This document shows positions 9,178 through 18,632 of a DNA stretch of 48,573 nucleotides, piece after piece. The stretch's first letter is position 1. Each line of letters opens with the position of its first letter. The stretch spans positions 1 to 48,573 of the forward strand of contig JACPRU010000048.1 of the NCBI GenBank assembly GCA_016189835.1, given 5' to 3'. The translations under genes and the position numbers were made by a program. The DNA is from Deltaproteobacteria bacterium. Lineage in GTDB: Bacteria > Desulfobacterota > Binatia > JACPRU01. A model generated the notes under the pieces. That model worked only from the letters and a program-made list of their open reading frames with translations, did not search any database and was not told the DNA's origin.

Positions 9178-11934
9178 TCACGGCTGCGGATCGCGCGACG
9201 GCCTCGGCGCCGCCGGCGAGACTTCCGCTCCTTGGGCCGCGATCCGGATGCGCGCGTCGACCACCACCGCTCCGCGGCCGGGCTCGAGCACCAGCACCGG
9301 GTTGAGATCGAGCTCGGCGATCTCCGGTGCCGCCTCGACGAGCGCGGAGACGCGGCGGACCAGCTCGACCAGCGCCTCGCGGTCGCCGGGCGGCGCGCCG
9401 CGGAAGCCTTCGAGGAGCCGCCGCAAGCGGAGCCCGTCGATCATCTCCCGCGCGTCGACGTCGCTGACCGGGGTCAGGCGGAACGCGACGTCGTTCACCA
9501 CCTCGACGAGCCGGCCGCCGAACCCGCAGGCGACCAGTGGCCCGAACGTCGGCTCAACGGTGACGCCGACCAGCGCCTCGATGCCGCCCCGCACCTCGCG
9601 CTGCAGCAGCACCCCCTCGAGGCGGGCACCGGCCCGCGTCATCCGCTCCTCGAGCGACCGCACCGCCTCCGCCACGTCCCGCGCGGAGCGCAAACCCAGG
9701 ATCACGCCGCCGACGTCGCTCTTGTGCAGCACGCCGGACGCGACGGCCTTGGCCACCAGCGGGTAGCCGAGCCGCTCGGCCGTGGCCACCGCGTCGGCGG
9801 CAGCCGCCTGCTCTGCGGCCGCCGTGTCGACTCCGGAGGCGAGCAGCAGCATCGCGACGTCGCGCGCCGACAACCAGCCGGATCCGCCCTGCGCGGCGGC
9901 GCGATCGACCACCGCGCGGATCGCGCTGTGCGCGGTGCGATCGAGCTGCCACACCTCGCCGCGCGGCCGCCGGCGCCAGCTCGCGTAGCGCTCGGCCGCG
10001 GCCAAGCTGAGTACCGCGTTCTCGGGGAAGCGGTAGACGGGGATCCGGCCCCGGCGCTCGGCGTCGGCCGGCGCGACGTGCTGCGAGGTGACGAACACCG
10101 ACAGCACCGGCTTGCGCGCGTCGATCGCCGCGGCGCCCCGCGCGATCGCCCGGGCCACGTCGTTCGGCGCCGCCTGCGGCGTCGGCACGTTGATCGCGAC
10201 CAGCGCGTCGACGTTGGGGTCGGCGCCGACCAGCTCGATCGCGCGCGCGTACTCCTCGGGCCCCGCCGAGGCGATCATGTCGATCGGGTTCGCCAGCGAC
10301 GCGTGGCGCGGCAGGAAGCCGCGCAGCCGCTCCACCGTCGGCGCCGCCAGGCTCGGAAACTCCAGTCCGCGCCCCTCGGCGGCGTCGGCGAACAGGATGC
10401 CCGGGCCGCCGGCATTGGTGACCACCGCCACCCGCGGTCCGGGCGGCAGCGGCTGGGTGGCCAGCAAGGCGGCCACGTCGAACAGCTGCTCGGTGGTGTC
10501 GGCGCGGATCACGCCCGCCTGCTCGAACAGCGCATCGACCGCCACGTCGAGGCTGGCGAGCGCGCCCGAGTGGCTCGACGCCGCCCGGCGGCCGACGGCG
10601 GAGCGACCCGCCTTGACGGCGACGATCGGCTTGCGCCGCGCCAGCTCGGGAGCGAGCCGGGCGAACTTCCGGGGGTTTCCGAAGCTCTCGAGGTAGAGCA
10701 GCACCACCGCCGTGCGCGGGTCTTCGAGCCAGTAGCAGAGCAGATCGTTGCCCGACACGTCGGCCTTGTTGCCGACCGAGACGAAGCTCGACACGCCGAG
10801 GCCGCGCTCGCGCGCCAGGTCGAGCAGCGCGAGACCGAGCGCGCCGCTCTGCGACAGCGCTCCGAGGTTGCCGATCGGCGGCGTCCCCGGGGCGAACGTC
10901 GCGTTCAGCGCGATCTCCGGATCGGTGTTGAGGATGCCGAGGCAGTTCGGCCCGACCAGCCGCATCCCCGTGCCGCGCACCAGCTCGCGGAGCTGCTGCT
11001 GGGCGTCTCGTCCCTCGGAGGAGGCCTCGGCGAACCCCGCCGAGATCACCACCACCCCGGCGGCGCCCGCCTGGGCGGCGGCGCCGACGGCGGCGGCGAC
11101 CGCCGGCGGCGGCACGGCGACGACCACCAGGTCGACGGCGGCGCCGATCGCGGCCAGCGAGGGATGGCAGCGCAGGCCGTCGATCTCTCGAGCCTGCGGA
11201 TTCACCGGATAGATCGCCCCGCGGAAGCCGCCTTGCCGCAGGTTCGCCACCAGCGTGTGCCCGATGCTTCCCGGCCGGCGGGAGGCGCCGACCACCGCGA
11301 CCGAGCGAGGCCGCAGCAGCCGGGCGATGCTGTGCGCCGCGGCGGCGCGTTCGCGCTCGAGGGCGACCTCGGCCGAACGCTCGGTCTCCGCGGTGGAGAA
11401 CGACAGATGCACCACGCCCGCACCGACCGAGCGCTTCACCACGAAACCGCTCTTGGCGAACACCTCGAGCATGCGGTTGTTCTCGCCGAGCACGTCGGCC
11501 TCGAACTCTTCGATGCCGCCGCGGCGCGCCGCGCGCGCCAGCTCCTCGAGCAGGACCGTACCGACGCCCCGGCCCTGATGCGCGTCGGAGATCGCGAAGG
11601 CGACTTCCGCCCGGCGCGGCGAGGCCGCCGCCCCGGACACCACCGCGTAGCGGCCGACGCCGATGATCTTCTCCCGTGCGCCCGAGCCGAGCGTAGCGAC
11701 GAAGCCGACCCGGTCGACGAAGTCGAGCTCGGTGAAGCGCCGCAGCTCCTCCTCGCTCAGCCGCTTCTTCGCCCCGAAGAACCGAAAGTAGACCGAGCTG
11801 GCGCTGAGCGAGGCGAAGTGGTCGAGCAGGCGCTGCTTGTCGTCGGCGCGGATCGCCCGCAAACGGATCGAGCCGCCGTCGCGCAGGATGCGATCGGCGT
11901 GGAACTCGCGGAGCTCTGTGGCGAAGGTCGGCAT
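9178..11934 (-). CDS. GNAT acetyltransferase / ADP-forming acyl-CoA synthetase fusion
   Basis: 918 residues. An N-terminal GNAT domain (about 20-175) has the acetyl-CoA loop QGRGVG at 120-125 and ENNRMLEVFAKSGF. It is followed by a CoA-binding domain (about 203-330, SVAVVGASRRPGSIG), a succinyl-CoA-ligase-like domain (about 355-660, SQSGALG, GNKADVSGNDLL) and a C-terminal ATP-grasp (about 690-900, YPLVAKAVASGVLHKSDVGGV). This is the domain set of protein lysine acetyltransferases of the Pat/PatZ type, but with GNAT first. The phosphohistidine position of active ADP-forming synthetases is kept (His455 in SSHSGAL), whereas in Pat enzymes the synthetase part is thought to be inactive. It may therefore both make acyl-CoA and acylate proteins. 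It is divergent from the potassium channel gene, with 66 bp between the starts. Confidence 0.9.
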   Translation of the reverse strand: MPTFATELREFHADRILRDGGSIRLRAIRADDKQRLLDHFASLSASSVYFRFFGAKKRLSEEELRRFTELDFVDRVGFVATLGSGAREKIIGVGRYAVVSGAAASPRRAEVAFAISDAHQGRGVGTVLLEELARAARRGGIEEFEADVLGENNRMLEVFAKSGFVVKRSVGAGVVHLSFSTAETERSAEVALERERAAAAHSIARLLRPRSVAVVGASRRPGSIGHTLVANLRQGGFRGAIYPVNPQAREIDGLRCHPSLAAIGAAVDLVVVAVPPPAVAAAVGAAAQAGAAGVVVISAGFAEASSEGRDAQQQLRELVRGTGMRLVGPNCLGILNTDPEIALNATFAPGTPPIGNLGALSQSGALGLALLDLARERGLGVSSFVSVGNKADVSGNDLLCYWLEDPRTAVVLLYLESFGNPRKFARLAPELARRKPIVAVKAGRSAVGRRAASSHSGALASLDVAVDALFEQAGVIRADTTEQLFDVAALLATQPLPPGPRVAVVTNAGGPGILFADAAEGRGLEFPSLAAPTVERLRGFLPRHASLANPIDMIASAGPEEYARAIELVGADPNVDALVAINVPTPQAAPNDVARAIARGAAAIDARKPVLSVFVTSQHVAPADAERRGRIPVYRFPENAVLSLAAAERYASWRRRPRGEVWQLDRTAHSAIRAVVDRAAAQGGSGWLSARDVAMLLLASGVDTAAAEQAAAADAVATAERLGYPLVAKAVASGVLHKSDVGGVILGLRSARDVAEAVRSLEERMTRAGARLEGVLLQREVRGGIEALVGVTVEPTFGPLVACGFGGRLVEVVNDVAFRLTPVSDVDAREMIDGLRLRRLLEGFRGAPPGDREALVELVRRVSALVEAAPEIAELDLNPVLVLEPGRGAVVVDARIRIAAQGAEVSPAAPRPSRDPQP

Positions 11935-12000
11935 GGTCGAGTCGCCCCGGGCGACGCGTCGAGCCCGAAGATCACTCGGTCGACGACGTAGCGATTTCCC

Positions 12001-13110
12001 GTGGCTTCGGTCAACCGGACGGCGGCCCGGCGGCAGGCACTTGCGTTCGAGACCCCGGGCGGGAGATCGTCAGGACGTGCAGCTGGCGCACCCGGAAAGG
12101 CTCGACCACTGAGCGGCGCGGCCAAGAAGCTGCTCGTGCCCTGGGGCGCGCTCGTCGCCGTGGTGCTCGCCGGCACCGTCGGCTACCGGGTGTTCGAGCG
12201 GCTCTCGTGGACCGACGCCGTCTATCTCGCGGTCGTCACGATCTCCACGGTCGGCTACGGGGACATCGTCCCGCGCACCCCGGTCGGCCGGCTGTTCACC
12301 GTCTTCCTCATCCTCAGCGGGGTGGGGGTGGCGCTCTACCTGCTCGGCAGCCTTGCCGAGCTGGTGCTCGAGGGCAGGCTGCGCGAGCTGCTCGGGAGAG
12401 GTGCGATGGAGCGTGAAATCGGCAAGCTGAACGGACACGTGATCGTCTGCGGCTACGGCCGCTTCGGGAAGGCGGTGGCCGACGAGCTGGCGCGCAGCAG
12501 GACGGACGTGGTGGTGATCGACGTCGATCCGCAGAGCGAAGAGGATCTGAAGCGCGCGGCGCTGCCCTACCTGATCGGCTCGGCGCTGTCGGACGAGGTG
12601 CTGAGCCGCGCCGGCGTCGCCCGGGCGCGCGCGATCGTCGTCGCCACCGCGTCGGATTCCGACAACGTCTTCATCACGCTCTCCGCCCGCGAGCAAAACC
12701 CGTCGATCCGCATCCACTCGCGCGCCGAGACCGAGGCCGGCATCCGCCGCCTGCGGCTGGCCGGCGCCGACCAGGTGATCTCCGCCTATCAGACGGGCGG
12801 AACGCGCATCGCGGCATCGATCCTGCGCCCGGCCGTGGTCGACTTCCTGGAGATCTCGAGCCCGGCGCGCGGCGAGGAAGTGGCGATCGAGGAGATCCGC
12901 ATCTCGCCGGGCTCCGGGCTGGAGGGACGCGCGATCCGAGCCATCGAGCACGACCACCCTCGGCTGCGCGTCGTGGCGATCAAGCGCGGCGAGGAGCCGA
13001 TCCGCATCGTCCCCGACCCTTCGACCCAGGTCGGCGGCGGCGATTTCCTGGTCGTGGTCGGCGAGCGGCAGGGGCTCGAGCAACTCGCCCAAATGGCAGG
13101 CCGCGCCTGA
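12001..13110 (+). CDS. Two-helix potassium channel with RCK (TrkA-N/TrkA-C) domains
   Basis: 369 residues from a GTG; no other ATG or GTG in frame precedes the first helix. After a basic, Ala-rich N-terminus come two membrane helices (about 45-62 and 98-120) flanking a pore with the K(+) selectivity filter TVGYGD. A Rossmann RCK domain follows (HVIVCGYGRFGKAVADEL, then VVVIDVDPQ), and a TrkA-C-like domain ends the protein (EEVAIEEIRISPGSGLEGRAIRAI). This is the usual Kch/MthK-type ion channel gated by a nucleotide or ion. It converges on norD with only 6 bp between the stops and is not otherwise linked to that operon. Confidence 0.92.
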   Translation: MASVNRTAARRQALAFETPGGRSSGRAAGAPGKARPLSGAAKKLLVPWGALVAVVLAGTVGYRVFERLSWTDAVYLAVVTISTVGYGDIVPRTPVGRLFTVFLILSGVGVALYLLGSLAELVLEGRLRELLGRGAMEREIGKLNGHVIVCGYGRFGKAVADELARSRTDVVVIDVDPQSEEDLKRAALPYLIGSALSDEVLSRAGVARARAIVVATASDSDNVFITLSAREQNPSIRIHSRAETEAGIRRLRLAGADQVISAYQTGGTRIAASILRPAVVDFLEISSPARGEEVAIEEIRISPGSGLEGRAIRAIEHDHPRLRVVAIKRGEEPIRIVPDPSTQVGGGDFLVVVGERQGLEQLAQMAGRA

Positions 13111-13116
13111 GGCCCG

Positions 13117-15138
13117 TCAACCGCCGCGCACCGCGGTCAGGCGCCGGTAGATCTCGGGCAAGCGGCGCGGCAGATCGCCGAGCTCGCCGATCACCGCGTA
13201 GCCGTTCGGTCCGAACATGCGCGGCAGATAGCTCGACGCCTGGCGATCGACGGCGAGGCAGAACACGCTCACTCCCTGCAGCCGCGCCTCGGCGGCCGCC
13301 TGGCGCGTATCCTCGATGCCGTAGAGTCCCGCGTACTCGTCCTCGTCGTTGGGCTTGCCGTCGGAGAGCACGAGCAGCAGCCGCACGCGGGAGGGCTCGC
13401 GGCAAAGCGCCGCGGTGAGATGGCGCAGCGGGGCGCCGAGCCGCGTCAGCCCGTCGCCGTGAGCGCCGGCGATGCGCCGCCCGACGAGCGTCTCGCAGGC
13501 CTCGCCGAACGCCTTGATCCGCGCCACCCGGACGTTTCTCGGACCCTGCCCCGAGAACGCGAAGACCGCGTGACGGTCGCCGAGCCCCGAGAGCGCGCTG
13601 CAGAACACCAGCGCGGCCTCCTTCTCGACGTCGATCACGCGCTTCGAGCCGCTCGCCCAGGATTCGGTCGATCCGGTCGCGTCCACCAGCAACGCGACCG
13701 AAACGTCGCGACGAAGCGGGCGCTCGCTGGCATACAGCCGCTCGCTGGCCGGGCGCCCGGCGGCGCGATCGGCGAAGTCCTCGACGTAGGCGTCGAGGTC
13801 GACCTCCTCGCCGTCGCGCTCGTGGCGCCGACGCTCGCGCCGCGGGCGCAGTTGCTCGAAGCGGCGCCGGACTTCTTCGAGGAGGCGCCGCTCCGCGTCG
13901 AGCGTGCGCTCGACCCAGCCGGCGTCGCCCGCGGAGGCGAGCGATTCGCGGACCACGGCGTATCCGGGCCGGTAGGCTCCGCTGCGGAAATCCCACTCCG
14001 GATAGGCGAGCGCTGCGGGCGCCGGGTCGCGCGCGGCGCTCGAGCCGCCAGCGTCACGCCGCTCGCTCTCCGCCTCGAGCACCTCGCGCACGGGGCCAGC
14101 GTCGCGCACGCGGGAAACCTCGCCGAGGCGCTCGAGCTCGGAGGACAGGGCGTCGAGGTCGAGATCCTCCGCGTCGTCTCGCGGGCGCGCGAGGCCGGCG
14201 GGGTCCTGCACGCTCTGCGGCGGATCGCCGAACGGCAGGACGAGCGGCCCGGTGCGCTCGCTCGGCTGCTCGGCGGCGGCGTGCCGCGCCTCGATGCGGC
14301 GCGAGAGCCGCCGCGAGCGAAGCGGCGGGCGCTCGCCGCCGGCCGGCGCGGTCGCCGCGACCGCATCGAGATCCGGGCGCGGACAGCCCCAGTGCGGCAC
14401 CGGCGCCACGCCGCGGTACTCCCCGCCCGCCGTGAACGGCGGCGCCGCGGCCGCGCGCCGCGCCCAGGCGGCCACCGCCGGCGCGCTCGATTCCGCTTCC
14501 GGCGGCTGCGGCAAGAGGCCGAGCGAATCGCCGAGCGCCGCTTCCAGCACCCGCCGCAGGCAGTGCTCCACGGCGCGCTCGCGAGCCGAGAGCCTCGCCG
14601 GCTCGGGGCGCCGCGCGAGAGCGAAGCGCCGCGCGCGCCGCAGCGCCTCGGCTAGACCGGGCAGCTCGGCCGCCACCGCGGCGTCGGCGAGCGCCCCCTC
14701 GGCGATCCAGTGAAGATCGCGCGCCAGCGGCGCGCGCGGACCGGCCGCGATCGCTCCGCGGGCGAGCCGCGCGCCGAGCGTGAGCGCCGCCAGGCGAAGC
14801 AGCTCGCCCCCGTCGATGTCGCGCCCCGAGAGGTCGAGGCGGCGCGGCAGGAAGATCCCTTCGCCGTCGCTGAACGCTTCGGCGCGGGGCTCGTGCTGCC
14901 ACGGCGCCAGGCCCCCCAGGCGGCGCGCCAGCCAGCTCGGGCGCGGCGGCGCGTCGCAGGGAACGATCGGCCAGTCGCGATCGAAGGCCGCCCGCACCAG
15001 CAGCTCGAGCCGCCGGCGTCGCTCGGCGAGCGAAGTCCCGCCCGGCGCGCTCGGCGGAAGCCATCGGTGCCACAGCCGGCGGGCGGCGGCGCTGGCGCGC
15101 TCGGCGGCGTCGAGCAGGACGTCCTCGGCCTCGGGCAT
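13117..15138 (-). CDS. norD: NorD, von Willebrand A protein for NO reductase activation
   Basis: 673 residues. The last 220 or so form a VWA domain with a metal-ion (MIDAS) motif, VALLVDATGSTESW, and the second MIDAS element VLSDGKPND. The N-terminal 450 residues are Arg/Ala-rich and helical, as in other NorD/CbbO proteins. NorD works with the AAA ATPase NorQ to mature or insert metal into the NorCB complex. It is the last gene of the nor operon, 16 bp after norQ, and is slightly longer than the roughly 600-640 residues usual for NorD. Assignment rests on the VWA domain plus its place after norC-norB-norQ. Confidence 0.9.
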   Translation of the reverse strand: MPEAEDVLLDAAERASAAARRLWHRWLPPSAPGGTSLAERRRRLELLVRAAFDRDWPIVPCDAPPRPSWLARRLGGLAPWQHEPRAEAFSDGEGIFLPRRLDLSGRDIDGGELLRLAALTLGARLARGAIAAGPRAPLARDLHWIAEGALADAAVAAELPGLAEALRRARRFALARRPEPARLSARERAVEHCLRRVLEAALGDSLGLLPQPPEAESSAPAVAAWARRAAAAPPFTAGGEYRGVAPVPHWGCPRPDLDAVAATAPAGGERPPLRSRRLSRRIEARHAAAEQPSERTGPLVLPFGDPPQSVQDPAGLARPRDDAEDLDLDALSSELERLGEVSRVRDAGPVREVLEAESERRDAGGSSAARDPAPAALAYPEWDFRSGAYRPGYAVVRESLASAGDAGWVERTLDAERRLLEEVRRRFEQLRPRRERRRHERDGEEVDLDAYVEDFADRAAGRPASERLYASERPLRRDVSVALLVDATGSTESWASGSKRVIDVEKEAALVFCSALSGLGDRHAVFAFSGQGPRNVRVARIKAFGEACETLVGRRIAGAHGDGLTRLGAPLRHLTAALCREPSRVRLLLVLSDGKPNDEDEYAGLYGIEDTRQAAAEARLQGVSVFCLAVDRQASSYLPRMFGPNGYAVIGELGDLPRRLPEIYRRLTAVRGG

Positions 15139-15154
15139 CCCCGTTCCGCCGCGC

Positions 15155-16003
15155 CTAGACGATCACCGCGTGCACCAGCTCGCGGATCGCGCCGAGCAGC
15201 TCCGGATCGTCGGAGAGCGGCGCGGCGATCGCCGTCTCGCAGGCGCGTCGCCTCTCCACCCCGCTGGCGACCAGACAGGCAGCGTGCACCAGCAGCCGTG
15301 TGCTCGCCACCTCGACGAGGCCCCGGTCGCGCAGACGCCGCACGCGCTCGGCCAGCCGGACGAGCTCGACGGCCACCGCGCGCTCCACGCCCGCCTCGCG
15401 CCGCACGATCTCGATCTCCTGCTCCGGGGTGGAAAAGTCGAAGTCGAGGGCGACGAAGCGCTGCCGGGTGGATGGCTTCAAATCCTTCATCACGTTCTGG
15501 TAGCCCGGGTTGTACGACACGACGAGCTGGAAGTCGGGGTGCGCCACGACCAGCTCTGCCGCCTTCTCGAGCGGCAGCAGACGCCGGTCGTCGGTGAGCG
15601 GATGGATGGCCACCACCGTATCGGGCCGCGCCTCGACGATCTCGTCGAGATAGCAGATCGCTCCGTCGCGCGCCGCCGTCGTGAGCGGGCCGTCCTGCCA
15701 GACGGTCTCGCCGCCGCGCACGATCCAGCGGCCGGTGAGATCGTTCGCCGAGAGATCGTCGTGGCAGGCGACGGTCACCAGCGGCCGGCCGAGCCGCCAG
15801 GCCATGTGGCGCACGAAGCGGGTCTTGCCGCAGCCGGTCGGGCCCTTGAGCAGGATCGGCAGCCGACGCCGGTGGGCGGCCTCGAACAGCGCGACCTCGT
15901 CGCCGCGCGGCAGATAGAACGGCTCCTCGCGCGGGCGCTCGAGCGCGCCGCCCGCCGGCGGCGGGGCGGCGAGCGGGGCTCCGCTGCGCGCCTCAGCTCG
16001 CAC
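15155..16003 (-). CDS. norQ: NorQ, AAA+ ATPase of the MoxR/CbbQ type
   Basis: 282 residues, GTG start overlapping the norB stop by 11 bp. It has Walker A GPTGCGKT near residue 55, a Walker B-like [12 protein letters not shown], the sensor stretch [25 protein letters not shown] and a C-terminal helical domain. This is characteristic of CbbQ/NirQ/NorQ chaperones, which pair with a VWA protein (here norD) to activate a metalloenzyme (here NO reductase). The first 25 residues are Ala/Pro-rich and not conserved, so a later start is possible. Confidence 0.93.
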   Translation of the reverse strand: MRAEARSGAPLAAPPPAGGALERPREEPFYLPRGDEVALFEAAHRRRLPILLKGPTGCGKTRFVRHMAWRLGRPLVTVACHDDLSANDLTGRWIVRGGETVWQDGPLTTAARDGAICYLDEIVEARPDTVVAIHPLTDDRRLLPLEKAAELVVAHPDFQLVVSYNPGYQNVMKDLKPSTRQRFVALDFDFSTPEQEIEIVRREAGVERAVAVELVRLAERVRRLRDRGLVEVASTRLLVHAACLVASGVERRRACETAIAAPLSDDPELLGAIRELVHAVIV

Positions 16004-17339
16004 GGGAGGCCGCGGGGAGACGCTTCGGCGGCCCCGCCGAGACGAAGTCCCAGAGGAACGCGACGGCCCCGCCGGCGAACAGCACGGCGGTGGCCAGCCA
16101 CATCAGATAGTGCACCTGAATCTTCTTCTGGGTCTCGAGGAAGCCGAAGCCCATGATGCGCTCGAGGTACGTCTGGGTGAGGCCCGCCGCGCCGATCGCC
16201 ATGGTCATGCCGAACATGCCGCCGACCATCAGCCAGAAGGCCGCCAGGCCGAGGCGCGTCTGGCGCTGCTCGTCGCGCACGCCGGTGAGCGCCGGCAGCG
16301 CGTAGCTGATGATCGCCAGCACGATCATCGCGTAGGCGCCGAAGAACGCCATGTGCCCGTGCATGGTGGTGATGTGCGTGCCATGCGTCCAGCGGTTCAC
16401 CTGCGGCCAGGTGTGCGCGAAGCCGAGCAGTCCCGCGCCGAGCGTCGAGAACAGCGCCGAGCCGACGGTCCAGTGCACGGCGATCGCGTTGGGATGGCCG
16501 AGACCGGAGCGGCGGATGACGGTGTAGGCGTAAATCGTCATCGCCAGGAAGGCGAGCGGCTCGAGCGCCGAGAACACCCCGCCGATCCACAGCCAGTACG
16601 CGGGAACGCCGATCCAGTAATAGTGATGGCCGGTGCCGAGAATGCCCGAAAGGAACGTGAGGCCGACGATCACGTACAGCCACTTCTCCATCACCTCGCG
16701 ATCGGCCCCCGACAGGCGGATCAGCAGGAACGCGAGGATCGCGCCCATCACCAGCTCCCACACCCCCTCCACCCAGAGGTGAACCACCCACCAGCGGTAG
16801 AAGCGGTCGAGCGTGTAGTTGTCGAAATGGACGAGCCCGGGAAGGAAGAGCAGCGCGGTCGCGGTGAGCCCGCCGATCAGGATTCCTTCGGTGGTGGTGA
16901 ACCGCCCGGCCTGGCGAATCGTCAGCAGCAAGTTGCCGAGGAAGAGCAGCATCACCACCACCACGCCGAACTTGAGCGGTAGCGGCATCTCGAGCAGCTT
17001 GCGTCCCTCGGTGATGCCGAACAGGTAGCCGACGACCGTGGTCACGCCGATCGCGAGCCACAGCGCGAGCTGCACGTAGGCGAGCCGCGTGCTCCAAATC
17101 TCGGTGCGCGACTCCTCGGGCACCATGTAGTAGGCCGCGCCCATGAAGCCGGTGAGGATCCACACCAGCAGCAGATTGGTGTGGATCGCCTTGGTGGTGG
17201 CGAAGTTCATCACGCCGAGCAGCGGGTCGGGACCGAGGAACTTGGCGAGCGAGAGAAAGCCGAAGACGAGCTGCAAGCCGAACAGCAGCACCGCGGCGAG
17301 GAAGTAGGCGTAGGCGACGCGCTGCGAATCGTACGTCAT
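15993..17339 (-). CDS. norB: Nitric oxide reductase large subunit NorB (cytochrome c-dependent type)
   Basis: 448 residues with about 12 membrane helices, the length of classical cNorB. The heme-copper oxidase-family histidines are visible: [11 protein letters not shown] (low-spin heme ligand), [13 protein letters not shown] (FeB site with the extra Glu), [10 protein letters not shown] (FeB His pair) and [17 protein letters not shown] (heme ligands). There is no quinol-oxidising N-terminal extension as in qNor, consistent with the norC gene just upstream (22 bp). It reduces 2 NO to N2O in the cytoplasmic membrane. No nitrite or nitrous oxide reductase is in the window, so a detoxifying role is as likely as full denitrification. 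Confidence 0.96.
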   Translation of the reverse strand: MTYDSQRVAYAYFLAAVLLFGLQLVFGFLSLAKFLGPDPLLGVMNFATTKAIHTNLLLVWILTGFMGAAYYMVPEESRTEIWSTRLAYVQLALWLAIGVTTVVGYLFGITEGRKLLEMPLPLKFGVVVVMLLFLGNLLLTIRQAGRFTTTEGILIGGLTATALLFLPGLVHFDNYTLDRFYRWWVVHLWVEGVWELVMGAILAFLLIRLSGADREVMEKWLYVIVGLTFLSGILGTGHHYYWIGVPAYWLWIGGVFSALEPLAFLAMTIYAYTVIRRSGLGHPNAIAVHWTVGSALFSTLGAGLLGFAHTWPQVNRWTHGTHITTMHGHMAFFGAYAMIVLAIISYALPALTGVRDEQRQTRLGLAAFWLMVGGMFGMTMAIGAAGLTQTYLERIMGFGFLETQKKIQVHYLMWLATAVLFAGGAVAFLWDFVSAGPPKRLPAASRAS

Positions 17340-17361
17340 CGTGAGTCCCTCCGCGCGCGGC

Positions 17362-18171
17362 TCAACGCAAGGTCTTCAGGTAGGCGACCAGGTCGGCGAC
17401 CTGCTCGGGCTTCAACGTCTTGGAGTACGTGTCCGGCATCAACGACGTCCCCTCCGGCGTGGCGTAGCGGCCGCCGGGAGTGACGAACGCGCTCGGCGCG
17501 AGGATCGACTCCTTGAGGTAGTCGTCGGGGCTCTTCGAGGCGCCCTTGTAGGCGGGGTCCTGGACGCGCTCCACGGAGCGTTCCACGAGCCCCGACAGCG
17601 CGGGCCCGACCAGCGTCACCCCGGATTCGATCGAGTGGCACGTCGCGCAGGCGCCCGCGCCGTCGAACAGCGCCTTGCCGCGGCTCTCCGGCCGATCGGA
17701 TTCGGCGACGCCGGAAACCCCCGGCATTCCCCGCGGCGCGACGCCCGCCACCAGGATCGGGCGCGGCGGCCAGCCGTTGGTGTCGATCTGGCCGACCCAG
17801 CCGAGGAAGGCGACGACTTCCGCGATCTCCTCGCCCGACAGCCCGAGCGTCGGCATCAGCCGGCCGTCCCGCTCCTCGGAGTAGAAGCGGGAGGGGTCGT
17901 CGAGAAACTGCGCGAGATACGCCGCCCCCCGCTGTTCGACGATCTTCGTCAGGTCCGGCGCGAAGTAGGCCCCCTCGCCGAGCAGCGTGTGGCAGTTCTC
18001 GCAGTTGTAGCGGGCCCACACCGCGCCGCCCCGCCGGACCTGCGCCGTCAGCTTCTCCTCGTGCGTGCGGTGCGCGATCGTACCGTGCGTCTGCAGGGTG
18101 AGCAGCACGAACGCGGCGCTGAATACGATCGTGCCGCCGAAGAAGAAGTTGCGCGTCGTCGCCTTCGTCAT
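17362..18171 (-). CDS. norC: NorC fused to a second cytochrome c domain
   Basis: 269 residues against about 150 for ordinary NorC. The first 150 are canonical NorC: one N-terminal membrane helix, the heme motif ENCHT followed by LLGEGAYFAPDLTK, the Met-containing stretch GRLMPTLGLSGEEI, and the ending GWPPRPI. A 25-residue linker leads to a second class I cytochrome c domain (GKALFDGAGACATCHSIESG, axial Met in GTSLMPDTYS) that ends in VADLVAYLKTL. The extra heme would sit in the periplasm and could accept electrons from the donor side. The start ATG overlaps the stop of the 73-codon gene upstream by 4 bp. Confidence 0.93.
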   Translation of the reverse strand: MTKATTRNFFFGGTIVFSAAFVLLTLQTHGTIAHRTHEEKLTAQVRRGGAVWARYNCENCHTLLGEGAYFAPDLTKIVEQRGAAYLAQFLDDPSRFYSEERDGRLMPTLGLSGEEIAEVVAFLGWVGQIDTNGWPPRPILVAGVAPRGMPGVSGVAESDRPESRGKALFDGAGACATCHSIESGVTLVGPALSGLVERSVERVQDPAYKGASKSPDDYLKESILAPSAFVTPGGRYATPEGTSLMPDTYSKTLKPEQVADLVAYLKTLR

Positions 18172-18389
18172 CGCGGGTCTTCCTCCTTCCCGGTGCCCAC
18201 GCGCCGCATCGCGCGCAGCGTTTCCAGCAGCGCGAGCCCGAACGCGCCGAGCCCGGCGGCCGCGGCGGCGATCACGGCGATATCGGCCGCCAGCGGCTCC
18301 CCCGACCGCCCGAGCAGCGGGGCGGCCAGCACGAGCGCGATGCCGGTCAGAACCAGGCCGGCGATCGCCAGGTCGGCACGGACCGCCAA
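18168..18389 (-). CDS. Small two-helix membrane protein in the nor operon
   Basis: 73 residues, TTG start with a GGAG nine bases upstream. Two hydrophobic helices (about 7-28 and 33-55) are joined by a short polar loop, with a charged C-terminus (RRVGTGKEEDPR). It sits between a 46-residue membrane protein and norC and overlaps norC by 4 bp, so it is surely co-translated with it. Size and topology resemble NorF of other nor operons, but I see no diagnostic motif and the COX3-like NorE is absent. Function unknown. Confidence 0.7.
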   Translation of the reverse strand: MAVRADLAIAGLVLTGIALVLAAPLLGRSGEPLAADIAVIAAAAAGLGAFGLALLETLRAMRRVGTGKEEDPR

Positions 18390-18392
18390 CGC

Positions 18393-18533
18393 TCAGACTC
18401 CGATGCGCGGCAGGTTCACCAGGCCGATGACGACCGCGAAGAGGGCCGCGGCCAGCACCAGCACGATGGTCAGCCCGCCGAGAACCTTCAGCCCCGCACC
18501 GGCTCTCGCGCTCGCAGAACGCTCATCCATCAT
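18393..18533 (-). CDS. Very small single-helix membrane protein, first of the nor structural genes
   Basis: 46 residues (start MMDERS) with one hydrophobic helix (VLGGLTIVLVLAAALFAVVIGL). I chose the ATG at 18533 because GGAGG lies five bases upstream; the ATG at 18530 is equally possible. A longer open frame reaches 18584, but its extra residues lack any ribosome site. It ends 3 bp before the TTG of the next small membrane gene. The position suggests a subunit or assembly peptide for the NO reductase. Confidence 0.6.
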   Translation of the reverse strand: MMDERSASARAGAGLKVLGGLTIVLVLAAALFAVVIGLVNLPRIGV

Positions 18534-18632
18534 GCCCACCTCCGGGAACGCAAACCGGGCGATTGAATCACCGCTCTCGACCACAGGTCAACCGGAGAAC
18601 CGGGCAAGACCGCGAAGTCGTGCCCCGGCAGC

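Noticed and set aside
8050-11991. A 1313-codon plus-strand open frame opposite the acyl-CoA synthetase gene
   Set aside because: Its translation is low-complexity Arg/Ala/Gly/His text with no motif, and it is antisense to a gene with clear GNAT, CoA-ligase and ATP-grasp motifs. Long antisense frames are expected in DNA this GC-rich.
18534-18632. A sigma-54 or FNR/NNR-type promoter directly before the nor genes
   Set aside because: GGGGCAC and TTGCC occur on the minus strand, but 12 bases apart rather than 5, and GATTGAATC is only a weak partial palindrome, not TTGAT-N4-ATCAA. I could not support a site.
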